Shown one piece after another: positions 1 through 13,551 of a stretch of 64,000 bases of DNA. The number at the start of each line of letters is the position of its first letter. Within the stretch, counting starts at the first letter, position 1. The DNA lies in assembly GCF_904849725.1 (NCBI RefSeq), contig NC_058518.1, forward strand, positions 6,592,147 to 6,656,146. The letters run 5' to 3'. The position numbers and the translations under genes were made by a program. The stretch comes from Hordeum vulgare subsp. vulgare. Its lineage: Eukaryota; Streptophyta; Magnoliopsida; Poales; Poaceae. The notes under the pieces are model-generated. The model searched no databases and was not told where the DNA came from. It saw only the letters and a list, made by a program, of their open reading frames with translations.

Positions 1-3000
1 TCATTTGTAGTGCTTTTCAATTTCAGGGTCAACTAGCTCAAAAACAATAAGTAAATGCACGAAGAATACCAAATTAAGTCAGAAACTGTTGAAATTTTGT
101 GATGTGCCTTTGAATGGTGCATTTTGAACACACAAAAAGTATGGAGTTCGAATAAGTTCAAAAAAAATGAAATCCCTTTGTAAGAGATGAGTTCTCGTTC
201 GAAACCCTGCTACTTCGAGAGAGATTGTAAGTTTTGTACTCGAACTGCATCCAGTTTTTGTCGTAGCCCTCTCAACTTTTTAACACATGCTATGTGGGTG
301 AAATGATGATAGCATGCCAACTTTCAACATTTTCAGAGTTCATTTGTAGTGCTTTTCAATTTCAGGGTCAATTAGCTCAAAAAAAAATAAGTAAATGCAC
401 GAAGAATACCTAACGAAGTCAGAAATTGTTGAAATTTTGAGATGTGCCTTTGAATGGTGCATTTCGAACACACAAAAAGTATGGAGTTCAAATAAGTTCA
501 AAAAATGAAATCCCTTTGTAAGAGATGAGTTCTCGTTCGAAACCCTGCTACTTCGAGAGAGATTGTCAGTTTTGTACACGAACTGCATCCAGTTTTTGTC
601 TTAGCCCTCTCAACTTTTTAATACATGCTATGTGGGTGAAATGATGATAGCATGCAAACTTTCAACATTTTCAGAGTTCATTTGTAGTGCTTTTCAATTT
701 CAGGGTCAACTAGCTCAAAAAAAATAAGTAAATGCACGAAGAATACCAAATGAAGTCAGAAATTGTTGAAATTTTGTGATGTGCCTTTGAATGGTGCATT
801 TTGAACACAGAAAAAGTATGGAGTTCAAATAAGTTCAAAAAAATGAAATCCCTTTGTAAGAGATGAGTTCTCGTTCGAAACCCTGCTACTTCGAGAGAGA
901 TTGTCAGTTTTGTACACGAACTGCATCCAGTTTTTGTCGTAGCCCTCTCAACTTTTTAACACATGCTATGTGGGTGAAATGATGATAGCATGCCAACTTT
1001 CAACATTTTCAGAGTTCATTTGTAGTGCTTTTCAATTTCAGGGTCAATTAGCTCAAAAAAATAAGTAAATGCACGAAGAATACCAAATGCGGTCAGAAAT
1101 TGTTGAAATTTTGAGATGTGCCTTTGAATGGTGCATTTTGAACATACAAAAAGTATGGAGTTCAAATAAGCTCAAAATAAATGAAATCCCTTTGTAAGAG
1201 TTGAGTTCTCGTTCGAAACCCTGCTACTTCGAGAGAGATTGTCAGTTTTGTACACGAACTGCATCCAGTTTTTGTCGTAGCCCTCTCAACTTTTTAAGAC
1301 ATGCTATGTGGGTGAAATGATGATAACATGCCAACTTTCAACATTTTCAGAGTTCATTTGTAGTGCTTTTCAATTTCAGGGTCAACTAGCTCAAAAACAA
1401 TAAGTAAATGCACGAAGAATACCAAATGAAGTCAGAAATTGTTGAAATTTTGATATGTGCCTTTGAATGGTGCATTTTGAACACATAAAAAGTATGGAGT
1501 TCAAATAAGTTCAAAAAATTAAATCCCTTTGTAAGAGATGAGTTCTCGTTCGAAACCCTTCTACTTCGAGAGAGATTGTCAGTTTTGTACACGAACTGCA
1601 TCCAGTTTTTGTCGTAGTCCTCTCAACTTTTTAAGACATGCTATGTGGGTGAAATGATGATAGCATGCCAACTTTCAACATTTTCAGAGTTGATTTGTAG
1701 TGCTTTTCAATTTCAGGGTCAACTAGCTCAAAAAAATAAGTAAATGCACGAAGAATACCAAATGAAGTCAGAAATTGTTGAAATTTTGTGATGTGACTTT
1801 GAATGGTGCATTTTGAACACACAAAAAGTATGGAGTTCAAATAAGTTCAAAAAAAATGAAATCCCTTTGTAAGAGATGAGTTCTCGTTCGAAACCGTGCT
1901 ACTTCGAGAGAGATTGTCAGTTTTGTAAACGAACTGCATCCAGTTTTTGTCGTAGCCCTCTCAACTTTTTAACACATGCTATGTGGGTGAAATGATGATA
2001 GCATGCCAACTTTCAGCATTTTCAGAGTTCATTTGTAATGCTTTTCAATTTCAGGGTCAACTAGCTCAAAAAAATAAGTAAATGCACGAAATATACCAAA
2101 TGAAGTCAGAAATTGTTGAAATTTTGTGATGTGCCTTTGAATGCTGCATTTTGAAGACATAAAAAGTATGGAGTTCAAATAAGTTAAAAAAAATGAAATC
2201 CCTTTGTAAGAGATGAGTTCTCGTTCGAAACCGTGCTACTTCGAGAGAGATTCTCAGTTTTGTACACGAACTGCATCCAGTTTTTGTCGTAGCCCTCTCA
2301 ACTTTTTAACACAAGCTATGTGGGTGAAATGATGATAGCATGCCAACTTTCAACATTTTTAGAGTTCATTTGTAGTGCTTTTCAATTTCAGGGTCAATTA
2401 GCTCAAAAAAATAAGTAAATGCACGAAGAATACCAAATGAAGTCAGAAATTGTTGAAATTTTGATATGTGCCTTTGAATGGTGCATTTTGAACACACAAA
2501 AAGTATGGAGTTCAAATAAGTTCAAAATAAATGAAATCCCTTTGTAAGAGATGAGTTCTCGTTCGAAACCCTGCTACTTCGAGAGAGATTGTCAGTTTTG
2601 TACATGAACTGCATCCAGTTTTTGTCGTAGCCCTCTCAACTTTTTAAGACATGCTATGTGGGTGAAATGATGATAACATGCCAACTTTCAACATTTTCAG
2701 AGTTCATTTGTAGTGTTTTTCAATTTCAGGGTCAACTAGCTCAAAAATAATAAGTAAATGCACGAAGAATACCAAATTAAGTCAGAAATTGTTGAAATTT
2801 TGTGATGTGCCTTTGAATGGTGCATTTTGAACACACAAAAAGTGTGGAGTTCGAATAAGTTCAAAAAATGAAATCCCTTTGTAAGAGATGAGTTCTCGTT
2901 CGAAACCCTGCTACTTCGAGAGAGATTGTCAGTTTTGTACACGAACTGCATCTAGTTTTTGTCATAGCCCTCTCAACTTTTTAACACATGCTATGTGGGT

Positions 3001-6000
3001 GAAATTATGATAGCATGCCAACTTTCAACATTTTCAGAGTTGATTTGTAGTGGTTTTCAATTTCAGGGTCAACTAGCTCAAAAAAAATAAGTAAATGCAC
3101 GAAGAATACCAAATGAAGTCCGAAATTGTTGAAATTTTGTGATGTGCCTTTGAATGGTGCATTTTGAACACACAAAAAGTATGGAGTTCAAATAAGTTCA
3201 AAAAAATGAAATCCCTTTGTAAGAGATGAGTTCTCGTTCGAAACCGTGCTACTTCGAGAGAGATTGTCAGTTTTGTACACGAACTGCATCCAGTTTTTGT
3301 CGTAGCCCTCTCAACTTTTTAACACATGCTATGTGGGTGAAATGATGATAGCATGCCAACTTTCAACATTTTGAGAGTTCATTTGTAATGCTTTTCAATT
3401 TCAGGGTCAACTAGCTCAAAAAAAAAAGTATATGCACGAAATATACCAAATGAAGTCAGAAATTGTTTAAATTTTGTGATGTGCCTTTGAATGCTGCATT
3501 TTGAACACACAAAAAGTATGGAGTTCAAATAAGTTCAAAAAAATGAAATCCCTTTGTAAGAGATGAGTTCTCGTTCGAAACCCTGCTACTTCGAGAGAGA
3601 TTGTCAGTTTTGTACACGAACTGCATTCAGTTTTTGTCGTAGCCCTCTCAACTTTTTAACACATGCTATGTGGGTGAAATGATGATAGCATGCCAACTTT
3701 CAACATTTTCAGAGTTCATTTGTAGTGCTTTTCAATTTCAGGGTCAATTAGCTCAGAAAAATAAGTAAATGCACGAAGAATACCAAATGAAGTCAGAAAT
3801 TGTTGAAATTTTGAGATGTGCCTTTGAATGGTGCATTTTGAACACACAAAAAGTATGGAGTTCAAATAAGTTCAAAAAAATGAAATCCCTTTGTAAGAGA
3901 TGAGTTCTCGTTCGAAACCCTACTACTTCGAGAGAGATTGTCAGTTTTGTACACGAACTGCATCCAGTTTTTGTCGTAGCCCTCTCAACTTTTTAAGACA
4001 TGCTATGTGGGTGAAATTATGATAACATGCCAACTTTCAACATTTTCAGAGTTCATTTGTAGTGCTTTTCAATTTCAGGGTCAACTAGCTCAAAAAAAAT
4101 AAGTAAATGCACGTAGAATACCAAATTAAGTCAGAAACTGTTGTAATTTTGTGATGTGCCTTTGAATGGTGCATTTTGAACACACAAAAAGTATGGAGTT
4201 CGAATAAGTTCAAAAAAATGAAATCCCTTTGTAAGAGATGAGTTCTCGTTCGAAACCCTGCTACTTCGAGAGAGATTGTAAGTTTTGTACACGAACTGCA
4301 TCCAGTTTTTGTCGTAGCCCTCTCAACTTTTTAACACATGCTATCTGGGTGAAATGATGATAGCATGCCAACTTTCAACATTTTCAGAGTTCATTTGTAG
4401 TGCTTTTCAATTTCAGGGTCAATTAGCTCAAAAAAAATAAGTAAATGCACGAAGAATACCAAATGAAGTCAGAAATTGTTGAAATTTTGATATGTGCCTT
4501 TGAATGGTGCATTTCGAACACACAAAAAGTATGGAGTTCAAATAAGTTCAAAAAATGAAATCCCTTTGTAAGAGATGAGTTCTCGTTCGAAACCCTGCTA
4601 CTTCGAGAGAGATTGTCAGTTTTGTACACGAACTGCATCCAGTTTTTGTCGTAGCCCTCTCAACTTTTTAACACATGCTATGTGGGTGAAATGATGATAG
4701 CATGCCAACTTTCAACATTTTCAGAGTTCATTACTAATGCTTTTCAATTTCAGGGTCAACTAGCTCAAAAATAATAAGTAAATGCACGAAATATACCAAA
4801 TGAAGTCAGAAATTGTTGAAATTTTGTGATGTGCCTTTGAATGCTGCATTTTGAACACACAAAAAGTATGGAGTTCAAATAAGTTCAAAAAAATGAGATC
4901 CCTTTGTAAGAGATGAGTTCTCGTTCGAAACCCTGCTACTTCGAGAGAGATTGTCAGTTTTGTACACGAACTGCATCCAGTTTTTGTCGTAGCCCTCTCA
5001 ACTTTTTAATACATGCTATGTAGGTGAAATGATGATAGCATGCAAACTTTCAACATTTTCAGAGTTCATTTGTAGTGCTTTTCAATTTCAGGGTCAATTA
5101 GCTCAAAAAAATAAGTAAATGCACGAAGAATACCAAATGAAGTCAGAAATTGTTGAAATTTTGAGATGTGCCTTTGAATGGTGCATTTTGAACACACAAA
5201 AATTATGGAGTTCAAATAAGTTCAAAATAAATGAAATCCATTTGTAAGAGATGAGTTCTCGTTCGAAACCCTTCTACTTCGAGAGAGATTGTCAGTTTTG
5301 TACACGAACTGCATCCAGTTTTTGTCGTAGCCCTCTCAACTTTTTAAGACATGCTATGTGGGTGAAATGATGATAGCATGCCAACTTTCAACATTTTCAG
5401 AGTTCATTTGTAGTGCTTTTCAATTTCAGGGTCAACTAGCTCAAAAAAAATAAGTAAATGCACGAAGAATACCAAATGAAGTCAGAAATTGTTGAAATTT
5501 TGTGATGTGCCTTTGAATGGTGCATTTTGAACACACAAAAAGTATGGAGTTCAAATAAGTTCAAAAAAATGAAATCCCTTTGTAAGAGATGAGTTCTCGT
5601 TCGAAACCCTGCTACTTCGAGAGAGATTGTCAGTTTTGTACACGAACTGCATCCAGTTTTTGTCGTAGCCCTCTCAACATTTTAACACATGCTATGTGGG
5701 TGAAATGATGATAGCATGCCAACTTTCAACATTTTCAGAGTTCATTTGTAGTGCTTTTCATTTTTAGGGTTAAATAGCTCAAAAAAATAAGTAAATGCAC
5801 GAAGAATACCAAATGAAGTCAGAAATTTTTGAAATTTTGAGATGTGCCTTTGAATGGTGCATTTTGAACACACAAAAAGTATGGAGTTCAAATAAGTTCA
5901 AAATAAATAAAATCCCTTTGTAAGAGATGAGTTCTCGTTCGAAACCCTGCTACTTCGAGAGAGATTGTCAGTTTTGTACACGAACTTCATCCAGTTTTTG

Positions 6001-7805
6001 TCGTAGCCCTCTCAACTTTTTAACACATGCTATGTGGGTGAAATAATGATAGCATGCCAACTTTCAACATTTTCAGAGTTCATTTGTAGTGCTTTTCAAT
6101 TTCAGGGTCAACTAGCTCAAAAACAATAAGTAAATGCACGAAGAATACCAAATGAAGTCAGAAATTGTTGAAATTTTATGATGTGCCTTTGAATGGTGCA
6201 TTTTGAACACACAAAAAGTATGGAGTTCAAATAAGTTCAAAAAAAATGAAATCCCTTTGTAAGAGATGAGTTCTCGTTCGAAACCCTGCTACTTCGAGAG
6301 AGATTGTCAGTTTTGTACACGAACTGCATCCAGTTTTTGTCGTAGCCCTCTCAACTTTTTAACACATGCTATGTTGGTGAAATGATGATAGCATGCCAAC
6401 TTTCAACATTTTTAGAGTTCATTTGTAGTGCTTTTTCAATTTCAGGGTCAATTAGCTCAAAAACAAATAAGTAAATGCACGAAGAATACCAAATGAAGTC
6501 CGAAATTTTTGAAATTTTGAGATGTGCCTTTGAATGGTGCATTTTGAACACACAAAAAGTATGGAGTTCAAATAAGTTCAAAAAATGAAATCCCTTTGTA
6601 AGAGATGAGTTCTCGTTCGAAACCCTGCTACTTCGAGAGAGATTGTCAGTTTTGTACACGAACTGCATCCAGTTTTTGTCGTAGCCCTCTCAACTTTTTA
6701 ACACATGCTATGTGGGTGAAATGATGATAGCATGCCAACTTTCAACATTTTCAGAGTTCATTTGTAGTGCTTTTCAATTTCAGGGTCAACTAGCTCAAAA
6801 ATAATAAGTAAATGCACGAAGAATACCAAATTAAGTCAGAAATTGTTGAAATTTTGTGATGTGCCTTTGAATGGTACATTTTGAACACACAAAAAGTGTG
6901 GAGTTCGAATAAGTTCAAAAAAAATGAAATCCCTTTGTAAGAGATGAGTTCTCGTTCGAAACCCTACTACTTCGAGAGAGATGGTCAGTTTTGTACACGA
7001 ACTGCATCCAGTTTTTGTCGTAGCCCTCTCAACTTTTTAACACATGCTATGTGGGTGAAATGATGATAGCATGCCAACTTTCAACATTTTTAGAGTTCAT
7101 TTGTAGTGCTTTTCAATTTCAGGGTCAATTAGCTCAAAAAAAATAAGTAAATGCACGAAGAATACCAAATGAAGTCAGAAATTGTTGAAATTTTGAGATG
7201 TGCCTTTGAATGGTGCATTTTGAACACACAAAAAGTATGGAGTTCAAATAAGTTCAAAAAAATGAAATCCCTTTGTAAGAGATGAGTTCTCGTTCGAAAC
7301 CCTGCTACTTCGAGAGAGATTGTCAGTTTTGTACACGAACGGCATCCAGTTTTTGTCGTAGCCCTCTCAAGTTTTTAAGACATGCTATGTGGGTGAAATG
7401 ATGATAACATGCCAACTTTCAACATTTTCAGAGTTCATTTGTAGTGCTTTTCAATTTCAGGGTCAACTAGCTCAAAAAAAATAAGTAAATGCACGTAGAA
7501 TACCAAATTAAGTCAGAAACTGTTGTAATTTTGTGATGTGCCTTTGAATGGTGCATTTTGAACACACAAAAAGTATGGAGTTCGAATAAGTTCAAAAAAA
7601 ATGAAATCCCTTTGTAAGAGATGAGTTCTCGTTCGAAACCCTGCTACTTCGAGAGAGATTGTAAGTTTTGTACACGAACTGCATCCAGTTTTTGTCGTAG
7701 CCCTCTCAACTTTTTAACACATGCTATGTGGGTGAAATGATGATAGCATGCCAACTTTCAACATTTTCAGAGTTCATTTGTAGTGCTTTTCAATTTCAGG
7801 GTCAA
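1..7805. repeat. Left, less regular part of the satellite array
   Basis: This part holds the same monomer types as the rest but in a different order. The marker GATTGTAAGTTTTG is at about 228, 4,279 and 7,660, giving steps of about 12 and 10 monomers instead of 17. The marker ACGTAGAATACC is at about 4,112 and 7,493 (10 monomers). The variant GAACATACAAAAAG at about 1,143 next appears at about 16,352, 45 monomers on. I infer an older or differently rearranged segment from which the regular HOR to the right was drawn. Confidence 0.7.
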
Positions 7806-10800
7806 TTAGCTCAAAAAAAATAAGTAAATGCACGAAGAATACCAAATGAAGTCAGAAATTGTTGAAATTTTGAGATGTGCCTTTGAATGGTGCATTTCGA
7901 ACACACAAAAAGTATGGAGTTCAAATAAGTTCAAAAAATGAAATCCCTTTGTAAGAGATGAGTTCTCGTTCGAAACCCTGCTACTTCGAGAGAGATTGTC
8001 AGTTTTGTACACGAACTGCATCCAGTTTTTGTCGTAGCCCTCTCAACTTTTTAACACATGCTATGTGGGTGAAATGATGATAGCATGCCAACTTTCAACA
8101 TTTTCAGAGTTCATTTCTAATGCTTTTCAATTTCTGGGTCAACTAGCTCAAAAATAATAAGTAAATGCACGAAATATACCAAATGAAGTCAGAAATTGTT
8201 GAAATTTTGTGATGTGCCTTTGAATGCTTCATTTTGAACACACAAAAAGTATGGAGTTCAAATAAGTTCAAAAAAATGAAATCCCTTTGTAAGAGATGAG
8301 TTCTCGTTCGAAACCCTGCTACTTCGAGAGAGATTGTCAGTTTTGTACACGAACTGCATCCAGTTTTTGTCGTAGCCCTCTCAACTTTTTAATACATGCT
8401 ATGTGGGTGAAATGATGATAGCATGCAAACTTTCAACATTTTCAGAGTTCATTTGTAGTGCTTTTCAATTTCAGGGTCAATTAGCTCAAAAAAATAAGTA
8501 AATGCACGACGAATACCAAATGAAGTCAGAAATTGTTGAAATTTCGAGATGTGCCTTTGAATGGTGCATTTTGAACACACAAAAATTATGGAGTTCAAAT
8601 AAGTTCAAAATAAATGAAATCCATTTGTAAGAGATGAGTTCTCGTTCGAAACCCTTCTACTTCGAGAGAGATTGTCAGTTTTGTACACGAACTGCATCCA
8701 GTTTTTGTCGTAGCCCTCTCAACTTTTTAAGACATGCTATGTGGGTGAAATGATGATAGCATGCCAACTTTCAACATTTTCAGAGTTCATTTGTAGTGCT
8801 TTTCAATTTCAGGGTCAACTAGCTCAAAAAAAATAAGTAAATGCACGAAGAATACCAAATGAAGTCAGAAATTGTTGAAATTTTGTGATGTGCCTTTGAA
8901 TGGTGCATTTTGAACACACAAAAATTATGGAGTTCAAATAAGTTCAAAAAAATGAAATCCCTTTGTAAGAGATGAGTTCTCGTTCGAAACCCTGCTACTT
9001 CGAGAGAGATTGTCAGTTTTGTACACGAACTGCATCCAGTTTTTGTCGTAGCCCTCTCAACTTTTTAACACATGCTATGTGGGTGAAATGATTATAGCAT
9101 GCCAACTTTCAACATTTTCAGAGTTCATTTGTAGTGCTTTTCATTTTTAGGGTTAAATAGCTCAAAAAAATAAGTAAATGCACGAAGAATACCAAATGAA
9201 GTCAGAAATTTTTGAAATTTTGAGATGTGCCTTTGAATGGTGCATTTTGAACACACAAAAAGTATGGAGTTCAAATAAGTTCAAAATAAATGAAATCCCT
9301 TTGTAAGAGATGAGTTCTCGTTCGAAACCCTGCTACTTCGAGAGAGATTGTCAGTTTTGTACACGAACTTCATCCAGTTTTTGTCGTAGCCCTCTCAACT
9401 TTTTAACACATGCTATGTGGGTCAAATGATGATAGCATGCCAACTTTCAACATTTTCAGAGTTCATTTGTAGTGCTTTTCAATTTCAGGGTCAACTAGAT
9501 CAAAAACAATAAGTAAATGCACGAAGAATACCAAATGAAGTCAGAAATTGTTGAAATTTTATGATGTGCCTTTGAATGGTGCATTTTGAACACACAAAAA
9601 GTATGGAGTTCAAATAAGTTCAAAAAAAAATGAAATCCCTTTGTAAGAGATGAGTTCTCGTTCGAAACCCTGCTACTTCGAGAGAGATTGTCAGTTTTGT
9701 ACACGAACTGCATCCAGTTTTTGTCGTAGCCCTCTCAACTTTTTAACACATGCTATGTTGGTGAAATGATGATAGCATGCCAACTTTCAACATTTTTAGA
9801 GTTCATTTGTAGTGCTTTTTCAATTTCAGGGTCAATTAGCTCAAAAACAAATAAGTAAATGCACGAAGAATACCAAATGAAGTCCGAAATTGTTGAAATT
9901 TTGAGATGTGCCTTTGAATGGTGCATTTTGAACACTCAAAAAGTATGGAGTTCAAATAAGTTCAAAAAATGAAATCCCTTTGTAAGAGATGAGTTCTCGT
10001 TCGAAACCCTCTACTCCGAGAGAGATTGTCAGTTTTGTACACGAACTGCATCCAGTTTTTGTCGTAGCCCTCTCAACTTTTTAACACATGCTATGTGGGT
10101 GAAATGATGATAGCATGCCAACTTTCAACATTTTTAGAGTTGATTTGTAGTGTTTTTCAATTTCAGGGTCAACTAGCTCAAAAAAATAAGTAAATGCACG
10201 AAGAATACCAAATGAAGTCAGAAATTGTTGAAATTTTGAGATGTGCCTTTGAATGGTGCATTTTTAACACACAAAAAGTATGGAGTTCAAATAAGTTCAA
10301 AAAAAATGAAATCCCTTTGTAAGAGATGAGTTCTCGTTCGAAACCGTGCTACTTCGAGAGAGATTGTCAGTTTTGTAAACGAACTGCATCCAGTTTTTGT
10401 CGTAGCCCTCTCAACTTTTTAACACATGCTATGTGGGTGAAATGATGATAGCATGCCAACTTTCAACATTTTCAGAGTTCATTTGTAATGCTTTTCAATT
10501 TCAGGGTCAACTAGCTCAAAAAAATAAGTAAATGCACGAAATATACCAAATGAAGTCAGAAATTGTTGAAATTTTGTGATGTGCCTTTGAATGCTGCATT
10601 TTGAAGACACAAAAAGTATGGAGTTCAAATAAGTTAAAAAAATGAAATCCCTTTGTAAGAGATGAGTTCTCGTTCGAAACCGTGCTACTTCGAGAGAGAT
10701 TCTCAGTTTTGTACACGAACTGCATCCAGTTTTTGTCGTAGCCCTCTCAACTTTTTAACACATGCTATGTGGGTGAAATGATGATAGCATGCCAACTTTC

Positions 10801-13551
10801 AACATTTTCAGAGTTCATTTGTAATGCTTTTCAATTTCAGGGTCAACTAGCTCAAAAAATAAGTAAATGCACGAAATATACCAAATGAAGTCAGAAATTG
10901 TTGAAATTTTGTGATGTGCCTTTGAATGCTGCATTTTGAAGACACAAAAAGTATGGAGTTCAAATAAGTTAAAAAAAATGAAATCCCTTTGTAAGAGATG
11001 AGTTCTCGTTCGAAACCGTGCTACTTCGAGAGAGATTCTCAGTTTTGTACACGAACTGCATCCAGTTTTTGTCGTAGCCCTCTCAACTTTTTAACACAAG
11101 CTATGTGGGTGAAATGATGATAGCATGCCAACTTTCAACATTTTCATAGTTCATTTGTAGTGCTTTTCAATTTCAGGGTCAACTAGCTCAAAAAAAATAA
11201 GTAAATGCACGAAGAATACCAAATGAAGTCAGAAATTGTTAAAATTTTGTGATGTGCCTTTGAATGGTGCATTTTGAACACACAAAAAGTATGGAGTTCA
11301 AATAAGTTCAAAAAAATGAAATCCCTTTGTAAGAGATGAGTTCTCGTTCGAAACCCTGCTACTTCGAGAGAGATTGTCAGTTTTGTACACGAACTGCATC
11401 CAGTTTTTGTCGTAGCCCTCTCAACTTTTAAACACATGCTATGTGGGTGAAATGATGATAGCATGCCAAATTTCAACATTTTCAGAGTTCATTTGTAGTG
11501 CTTTTCAATTTCAGGGTCAACTAGCTCAAAAAAAATAAGTAAATGCACGAAATATACCAAATGAAGTCCGAAATTGTTGAAATTTTTTGATGTGCCTTTG
11601 AATGGTGCATTTTGAACACGCAAAAAGTATGGAGTTCAAATAAGTTCAAAAAAAATGAAATCCCTTTGTAAGAGATGAGTTCTCGTTCGAAACCCTGCTA
11701 CTTCGAGAGAGATTGTCAGTTTTGTACACGAACTGCATCCAGTTTTTGTCGTAGCCCTCTCAACTTTTTAACACAAGCTATGTGGGTGAAATGATGATAG
11801 CATGCCAACTTTCAATATTTTCAGAGTTCATTTGTAGTGCTTTTCAATTTCAGGGTCAACTAGCTCAAAAAAAATAAGTAAATGCACGAAGAATACCAAA
11901 TGAAGTCAGAAATTGTTGAAATTTTGTGATGTGCCTTTGAATGGTGCATTTTGAACACACAAAAAGTATGGAGTTCAAATAAGTTCAAAAAAATGAAATC
12001 CCTTTGTAAGAGATGAGTTCTCGTTCGAAACCGTGCTACTTCGAGAGAGATTGTCAGTTTTGTACACGAACTGCATCCAGTTTTTGTCATAGCCCTCTCA
12101 ACTTTTTAACACATGCTATGTGGGTGAAATGATGATAGCATGCCAACTTTCAACATTTTCAGAGTTCATTTGTAGTGCTTTTCAATTTTAGGGTCAACTA
12201 GCTCAAAAAAATAAGTAAATGCACGAAGAATACCAAATGAAGTCAGAAATTGTTGAAATTTTGTGATGTGCCTTTGAATGGTGCATTTTGAACACAAAAA
12301 AAGTATGGAGTTCAAATAAGTTCAAAAAAAATGAAATCCCTTTGTAAGAGATGAGTTCTCGTTCGAAACCCTGCTACTTCGAGAGAGATTGTCAGTTTTG
12401 TACACGAACTGCATCCAGTTTTTTTCGTAGCCCTCTCAACTTTTTAACACATGCTATGTGGGTGAAATGATGATAGCATGCCAACTTTCAACATTTTCAG
12501 AGTTCATTTGTAGTGCTTTTCAATTTCAGGGTCAACTAGCTCAAAAAAAATAAGTAAATGCACGAAATATACCAAATTAAGTCAGAAATTGTTGAAATTT
12601 TGTGATGTGCCTTTGAATGGTGCATTTTGAACACACAAAAAGTGTGGAGTTCGAATAAGTTCAAAAAAAATGAAATCCCTTTGTAAGAGATGAGTTCTCG
12701 TTCGAAACCCTGCTACTTCGAGAGAGATTGTCAGTTTTGTACACGAACTGCATCCAGTTTTTGTCGTAGCCCTCTCAACTTTTTAACACATGCTATGTGG
12801 GTGAAATGATGATAGCATGCCAACTTTCAACATTTTTAGAGTTCATTTGTAGTGCTTTTCAATTTCAGGGTCAATTAGCTCAAAAAAAATAAGTAAATGC
12901 ACGAAGAATACCAAATGAAGTCAGAAATTGTTGAAATTTTGAGATGTGCCTTTGAATGGTGCATTTTGAACACACAAAAAGTATGGAGTTCAAATAAGTT
13001 CAAAAAAATGAAATCCCTTTGTAAGAGATGAGTTCTCGTTCGAAACCCTGCTACTTCGAGAGAGATTGTCAGTTTTGTACACGAACTGCATCCAGTTTTT
13101 GTCGTAGCCCTCTCAACTTTTTAAGACATGCTATGTGGGTGAAATGATGATAACATGCCAACTTTCAACATTTTCAGAGTTCATTTGTAGTGCTTTTCAA
13201 TTTCAGGGTCAACTAGCTCAAAAAAAATAAGTAAATGCACGTAGAATACCAAATTAAGTCAGAAACTGTTGTAATTTTGTGATGTGCCTTTGAATGGTGC
13301 ATTTTGCACACACAAAAAGTATGGAGTTCGAATAAGTTCAAAAAAAATGAAATCCCTTTGTAAGAGATGAGTTCTCGTTCGAAACCCTGCTACTTCGAGA
13401 GAGATTGTAAGTTTTGTACACGAACTGCATCCAGTTTTTGTCGTAGCCGTCCCAACTTTTTAACACATGCTATGTGGGTGAAATGATGATAGCATGCCAA
13501 CTTTCAACATTTTCAGAGTTCATTTGTAGTGCTTTTCAATTTCAGGGTCAA
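7806..13551. repeat. Satellite HOR unit, 17 monomers, variant order
   Basis: The unit is bounded by two copies of the monomer that has TTTCGAACACAC and the AATTAGCTC variant. It is 5,746 bp, like the units to its right. Its internal order differs: the monomer type found at offset +13 in later units lies at offset +10 here (11,183). The last monomers (about 12,540-13,551) match the block before 7,806. It looks like a transitional unit between the irregular left part and the regular HOR. Confidence 0.7.
10479..11150. repeat. Tandem duplication of one satellite monomer
   Basis: Two adjacent 336-bp monomers (10,479-10,814 and 10,815-11,150) share a rare set of variants: TTTGTAATGC, GAAATATACC, GCTGCATTTTGAAGACAC and AAGTTAAAAA. 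At the matching place in later HOR units (for example 17,576-17,912) there is one such monomer. The second copy ends with ACACAAGC and TTTTCATAG like the later singletons; the first does not. Unequal exchange in a register of one monomer explains this. Confidence 0.75.
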
